Below, piece after piece: positions 60,748 to 64,000 of a stretch of DNA of 64,000 nucleotides. A model generated the notes under the pieces. It had not been told where the DNA came from and searched no databases. It worked only from the letters and a program-made list of their open reading frames with translations. Both the position numbers and the translations under genes were made by a program. Each line of letters opens with the position of its first letter. Position 1 is the first letter of the stretch. The stretch comes from Cyclobacteriaceae bacterium (GTDB lineage Bacteria; Bacteroidota; Bacteroidia; Cytophagales; Cyclobacteriaceae), in NCBI GenBank assembly GCA_022841475.1, contig JALHRJ010000018.1, positions 1 to 64,000 on the forward strand, in the 5' to 3' direction.

Positions 60748-61767
60748 ATGCAAAAGCCTCAACATAATATGGTCCTTCTTTATTCTTCAGACTACTATCC
60801 AGTTTATAAAAAGGACATCTTTGCCGTCTCATCCTTGCCGGAAGGATACTGCTATCATTTCAGGTATCAGGAAATATATGTTTCGCAAAAAATTAAGGAA
60901 GGCTTGAATCTGGAACATAGTATGGCCGTTATCATTTTTGTCCACGGCAATACAAAAACCAACCCAAATCCTAATCTCTCCTACGTTCCTATACGACTAG
61001 CACGAATCGTTAAGGTTCATCGGGATACTCAGACCGATCTGTACCACGTTTACTTTACGCTCGATTCTTTTATCGAAATGATTGACGATGTTAAGGCATT
61101 TGATGAAACACCACCGAATATTTTCTTTGGAAATCAAGTCATTCAGCCAAAATACAGGCGAATCTTATGGCGAGATGTTATCAAGAAATTAGACCTGTAC
61201 AGTAACTCTTTCTTCTTCCATATTAAAATACTGAAGAACCTGAAAGAAATTCGTCCCCGTTATGATTCCGATACCTATGAGTCTTCCTTTGAAGTGACTG
61301 AGGGTAAAAATTATTCTCTTCGAATTTCTATCTCAGATAATAATCCTAACAAAGATGAAAATGAAATTGTAACGAAAGTTGAAGGTACAGATATCAAATC
61401 CAATATTGGTGATAGCATTACGTCAGGCCTCAGTTTGGACGATAGAAGTTTCCGGCTATCCGGACTTATTCTTGGCGATCTCAGTTCACGAGTTAACCAG
61501 ATCAAGATTTCCACAAAGGCGAAAGAAGCAGCTAAAGCGAACGAAGACTATAGCGTTCGATTGCTATTCGATGTGAAAAAAGACCCGGAGCGTCAGTTTG
61601 ATTACTGGTGGCTATCAGCCTTTGTCCTTCTTGGTGGTGGATTAATAACGATAGACCTGACCAAGATAGGTTTGTCTGATGGAGTAACCGTTATCGCTAA
61701 ACTTGTCGGATTGGCAATAGGATCTGTTGCAGCGGCTAAATTATTTTATCTCTTCAACAAAAAGTGA
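60748..61767 (+). CDS. Unknown protein with C-terminal membrane hairpin
   Basis: 339 residues. The soluble N-terminal 280 residues are beta-rich (VIIFVHGNTKTNPNP, VPIRLARIVKVHRD, YSLRISISDNN). Two membrane helices follow at about 285-303 and 314-335 (WWLSAFVLLGGGLITI, VGLAIGSVAAAKLFYLF). The layout, a large sensor-like part followed by a membrane hairpin, resembles membrane-effector proteins of defence systems, but no family is recognised. It overlaps the convergent YunG-like gene by 27 bases. Confidence 0.65.
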   Translation: MQKPQHNMVLLYSSDYYPVYKKDIFAVSSLPEGYCYHFRYQEIYVSQKIKEGLNLEHSMAVIIFVHGNTKTNPNPNLSYVPIRLARIVKVHRDTQTDLYHVYFTLDSFIEMIDDVKAFDETPPNIFFGNQVIQPKYRRILWRDVIKKLDLYSNSFFFHIKILKNLKEIRPRYDSDTYESSFEVTEGKNYSLRISISDNNPNKDENEIVTKVEGTDIKSNIGDSITSGLSLDDRSFRLSGLILGDLSSRVNQIKISTKAKEAAKANEDYSVRLLFDVKKDPERQFDYWWLSAFVLLGGGLITIDLTKIGLSDGVTVIAKLVGLAIGSVAAAKLFYLFNKK

Positions 61768-62139
61768 CAAGTTCTTTTCAACCTCATGCTTTAACATATA
61801 GTAGCGTTGAGGTGTTAATGCGCGTGCCGCAGATTCTGAACTAAGAATATATTCGCGCGTAGTCTCGCCCTGGGGTTTGATGGTAATGTTCTTTCCAAAT
61901 TGATCTTTGGTCAGATCGATAACAGTTCCGTCTTCCAGGACATTCCAATAGTGATGGTAATCAGTGTTATAGACAATCTTTCCACCGTATAAATCGTTTA
62001 CCACCAGACTAGTGACGGCACACTGACCAAACGAAGGATTTTTTGTGCTCCATTGTGCCTTTGTTCGAGGGTAAGACGTCTCCCGGCTCCAACTCTTCAA
62101 AAATGCCTCCCGTAAGGATTTCTTATCTACACTTTCCAT
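61741..62139 (-). CDS. YunG-like protein
   Basis: 132 residues from the methionine at 62139 (MESVDKKSLREAFLKSW). The longer frame from 62202 adds 21 residues without likeness. WSRETSYP, NPSFGQCAVTSLVVNDLYGGKIV and HYWNVLEDGTVIDLTKDQF match the YunG family. Its Cys-His-Asp-like placement suggests a papain/transglutaminase-like fold. No function is established. It is convergent with the membrane-hairpin protein. Confidence 0.7.
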   Translation of the reverse strand: MESVDKKSLREAFLKSWSRETSYPRTKAQWSTKNPSFGQCAVTSLVVNDLYGGKIVYNTDYHHYWNVLEDGTVIDLTKDQFGKNITIKPQGETTREYILSSESAARALTPQRYYMLKHEVEKNLSLFVEEIK

Positions 62140-62306
62140 AAGTTTCAACCTTGCTTTCAAGCAAAACCCCTTATTTTCTACTAAATTACGAAGAAAAAGC
62201 ACAAATAGTTCAGTTTTACGTGAGGATTGTTTCTTGCTTAAGCAGGAGTTGATAATACCATCGGCCGCTGGATGCTTGTGCTGTTTTTTGAGTTTATACG
62301 ATAACT

Positions 62307-62657
62307 ATGCTTGACGAAACCAAAAAGAGCCAAATCAGGGATTTCTTGATAGGACTGGCGAAGAAAAAGTCTACTACCGGGTATGTGAAACTGAATGAGA
62401 AGGTAAAACTGGGATTGAACTTCAGCGAGGAAGCCCAGATGAACGAACTCTATGATGTCTTGGATGGCATATCCGCCCAATCTTACAAGGATAATCAGGT
62501 TTTCCTGGGCATTGTCATCGTGAACAAGATGCGAAACCGGCCAAGCCCCAGGTTTTATAGAGGCATCGAGAAGATCATTGGGTCAAAAATTGACGACACG
62601 GACGACTTCTTTGAAATGGAAAGAGAGAGGCTTTATGACCAGTACGGTCCGAAATGA
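62307..62657 (+). CDS. Hypothetical protein
   Basis: 116 residues, charged, with a helical N-terminal half (SQIRDFLIGLAKKKSTTGYVKLNEKVKLGL). The C-terminal half contains VFLGIVIVNKMRNRPSPRFYRG. No family is recognised. It lies 226 bases before the structured leader and sigma gene on the same strand. Its place in that unit is uncertain. Confidence 0.65.
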   Translation: MLDETKKSQIRDFLIGLAKKKSTTGYVKLNEKVKLGLNFSEEAQMNELYDVLDGISAQSYKDNQVFLGIVIVNKMRNRPSPRFYRGIEKIIGSKIDDTDDFFEMERERLYDQYGPK

Positions 62658-62740
62658 GGCAAAAAAAACGGTTTTGAAACAATTTTTGAAAAAAGTCGCT
62701 GATTGAGGAAAGATTTTTTCGTTTATTACGTATCTAACAG

Positions 62741-62880
62741 TAAGGACGTTGAAAAATCATGTCCTTAAGAAAATTTGAAAACCCAAGGCGGGTTTATCCC
62801 AGGCTGGCCCATAGGGCTGGCGCGAACAGGTAAACGTGTCAGGATGCTCTCCTTGGAATTGTTAAACAATAACCAAGGAG
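62741..62880 (+). promoter_or_regulatory. Structured leader with ribosome-binding site inside a hairpin
   Basis: Four hairpins follow each other: TAAGGAC/GTCCTTA (62741-62767), AAACCC/GGGTTT (62779-62795), GCCC/GGGC (62807-62817) and CTCCTTGG/CCAAGGAG (62849-62880). The last has an inner ATTGT/ACAAT stem. Its right arm holds the ribosome-binding site AAGGAG, 3 bases before the ATG at 62884. The site is fully paired in this fold, so translation of the sigma gene probably needs a trigger that opens it. Confidence 0.6.
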
Positions 62881-62883
62881 CGT

Positions 62884-63495
62884 ATGCACCAGTCTACATC
62901 TGGCCCGGTGGGCCCAAACACCATACCAGGCAATCTGCCTTTCACTTTTGATAGCCTTCTCAAAGAGTTCAAACCAGCCATCGTAAGTCTCACCCGAAAG
63001 TACCCGCAGAAGTACGAGGACGACTTTTATCAGGAAGGATCTTTAGCGTTGCTCGATGCGATGCAAAAGTTCATCATCCTGCCACCCATGCAGGAGTTCA
63101 GACCCTATGCCATGCGGGCCATCAAGTACCGCATGATTGATTTCTACCGGAAGAATGTCAAGAAGTCATCTGCCCACGAGGTAGAGTTGTATGTCCAGAC
63201 CATCGATACGGATTACGATGATAATTCGGACTACATCTCCAATTTCACCGCTGAACCTGAATTCTCAACGACAACGGACTTTGATCTTGACTATAAGATC
63301 ATCTTCTCTGAATCGGTTATGGAAGCCAATGACTTTCTTCCGAAGGAGATCAAGGTCTTCGACCTGCATATCAATAAGGAGTTCACAGTTACAGAGATCG
63401 CAGGCGAACTGCAAATCTCCGTTGGACAAGCCTCAAAACTCCTAGCGCGAACAAAACAAAAGGCGAAAATACTCTGGACTATACACAACAGTTAA
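62884..63495 (+). CDS. Sigma-70-type RNA polymerase sigma factor of a putative defence operon
   Basis: 203 residues. Region 2-like FKPAIVSLTRKYPQKYEDDFYQEGSLALLDAMQKF (about 31-65) is followed by PYAMRAIKYRMIDFYRKN. Region 4-like FDLHINKEFTVTEIAGELQISVGQASKLLARTKQKA lies at about 156-192. The longer region 2 differs from the ECF factors in the window. It is followed after 24 bases by a GHKL ATPase gene and preceded by a hairpin that hides its ribosome-binding site. It probably directs expression of the genes downstream. Confidence 0.85.
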   Translation: MHQSTSGPVGPNTIPGNLPFTFDSLLKEFKPAIVSLTRKYPQKYEDDFYQEGSLALLDAMQKFIILPPMQEFRPYAMRAIKYRMIDFYRKNVKKSSAHEVELYVQTIDTDYDDNSDYISNFTAEPEFSTTTDFDLDYKIIFSESVMEANDFLPKEIKVFDLHINKEFTVTEIAGELQISVGQASKLLARTKQKAKILWTIHNS

Positions 63496-63519
63496 ATCAA
63501 TAACTTAAATAAAAGCATT

Positions 63520-64000
63520 ATGGTAACAACTAAATCAAAATCTCTAGAAAGACAGGATACCTTTACCCAATCGATAGCCGGTCAGGACTTCGATTTCGGA
63601 CTGGTAATGACACAGGCCTTTCTAAAAGGTATCCGAGACATCGGATACAAAAGCACCGCTACCGCGTTGTTTGAAAATTTTGACAACTCTATCCAGGCAG
63701 AAGCCGGCAACATCCACCTTGTATTTGATTTTGACAAGGGCAAGGCTGTGAAAGCTAACCCAAGCCGGATCGCCATCATCGATGATGGTCACGGGATGAG
63801 CAAGGAAATGATTCGCATCGCAGTTCTGTGGGGCGGTTCTGATCGTCTTGGTGACAGAGAAGGAATGGGAAAATACGGGTACGGCCTTCCATCATCTTGC
63901 GTGAGTATAGGTCAACAGTTCACGGTCATTTCAAAACGTGAAGACATGTCCGACTGGCACTCCGTTAAAATCGATATTGAAGCAATCGGTAAGCGTGACT
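63520..64000 (+). CDS. GHKL ATPase, MORC/MutL/Hsp90-like (N-terminal part, cut by window edge)
   Basis: 160 codons from the ATG at 63520 stay open to the window edge. The Bergerat ATP-binding motifs are clear: ALFENFDNSIQAEA (N box, about 50-63), IIDDGHGM (G1, about 88-95) and GMGKYGYGLPSS (G2, about 116-127). The spacing is closer to bacterial MORC-like and MutL-like ATPases of restriction and defence loci than to a histidine kinase. It follows the sigma gene after 24 bases. In such loci Z1-type helicase, AIPR or Vsr/PD-(D/E)xK nuclease genes often come next; these would lie beyond the window. Confidence 0.88.
   Translation, partial: MVTTKSKSLERQDTFTQSIAGQDFDFGLVMTQAFLKGIRDIGYKSTATALFENFDNSIQAEAGNIHLVFDFDKGKAVKANPSRIAIIDDGHGMSKEMIRIAVLWGGSDRLGDREGMGKYGYGLPSSCVSIGQQFTVISKREDMSDWHSVKIDIEAIGKRD

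Larger units (their letters stand above)
23529..64000. mobile_element. Integrative mobilizable/conjugative element, left and central part
   Basis: From the tRNA-Pro junction onward the window holds a large serine recombinase, an excisionase-like HTH gene, a candidate oriT and a MobC-like protein. It also holds a relaxase, a VirD4/TraG-type coupling ATPase, RteC-type proteins and a DarB-like methylase-helicase. Cargo consists of toxin-antitoxin pairs and a SusCD locus. No VirB4-like ATPase or other channel genes are visible. It is either mobilizable or its channel genes lie to the right. The right end is not in the window. Confidence 0.8.

Noticed and set aside
23529-64000. CRISPR array
   Set aside because: No regularly spaced direct repeats were seen anywhere; the only direct repeats are the two operator copies at 31441 and 31508.
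23529-64000. Second copy of the tRNA-Pro end (attR) inside the window
   Set aside because: No second copy was noticed by eye; an exact search for the 23500-23528 sequence would settle it.

Overview
The window looks like a chromosome segment of a Bacteroidota bacterium, most likely order Cytophagales. This rests on gene content and signals: BshA-type bacillithiol synthesis, SusC/SusD pairs with FecR and ECF sigma factors, MauE/DUF6520-type genes, RteC-like proteins, Bacteroidota-style mobilization genes and -7 elements of the TAnnTTTG kind. The species cannot be named from the sequence alone.

Positions 1-23450 are ordinary chromosome. A minus-strand run holds a small membrane protein, MutL and a rhomboid protease cut by the window edge. 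Plus-strand genes follow: a GH3/beta-lactamase-fold hybrid with a degenerate GH3 half, BshA, a fatty-acid-hydroxylase-type membrane enzyme, a VWA + AAA ATPase + AlbA run, and PIN-PhoH. Next come SucD, a CHASE2/TPR pair, MeaB, and a cobalamin riboswitch with a BtuB-type receptor, a tiny DUF5522 gene and a BtuF-like lipoprotein. MeaB, the riboswitch and the transport genes share a vitamin B12 / methylmalonyl-CoA theme. An ECF sigma / HEAT anti-sigma / two DUF4097-like protein operon closes this part.

At 23455-23528 lies a tRNA-Pro(CGG) gene, and from here to the right edge the DNA looks like an integrative mobilizable or conjugative element. A large serine recombinase reads into the tRNA gene from the opposite strand. 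Behind it come an ECF sigma with a compact anti-sigma, RteC-like genes, a helicase remnant, and an AbiEi/AbiEii operon with a third nucleotidyltransferase-HEPN gene. A cargo block (34.6-47.4 kb) carries ECF sigma, FecR, SusC, SusD, a thioredoxin-DUF3738 protein and a subtilisin-like lipoprotein. A convergent run there carries a Crp-like regulator, MauE-like protein, a small two-cysteine secreted peptide and a propeller-like protein. The mobilization block (47.5-59.4 kb) has an excisionase-like HTH protein, a strong oriT-like hairpin, MobC, a relaxase, a coupling ATPase, RteC and a 1650-residue methylase-helicase. No type IV secretion channel genes are in view and the right end of the element is outside the window.

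The right end is rich in candidate defence or addiction genes. There is a Panacea (DUF4065) protein with a translationally coupled two-helix membrane protein, which fits a PanAT-type toxin-antitoxin pair. A 339-residue tail-anchored protein of unknown function and a YunG-like protein follow. Last is a sigma factor, whose ribosome-binding site lies inside a hairpin, followed by the N-terminal part of a GHKL ATPase resembling bacterial MORC/MutL-like proteins. The last pair may be the start of a MORC-type defence operon that continues beyond position 64000.
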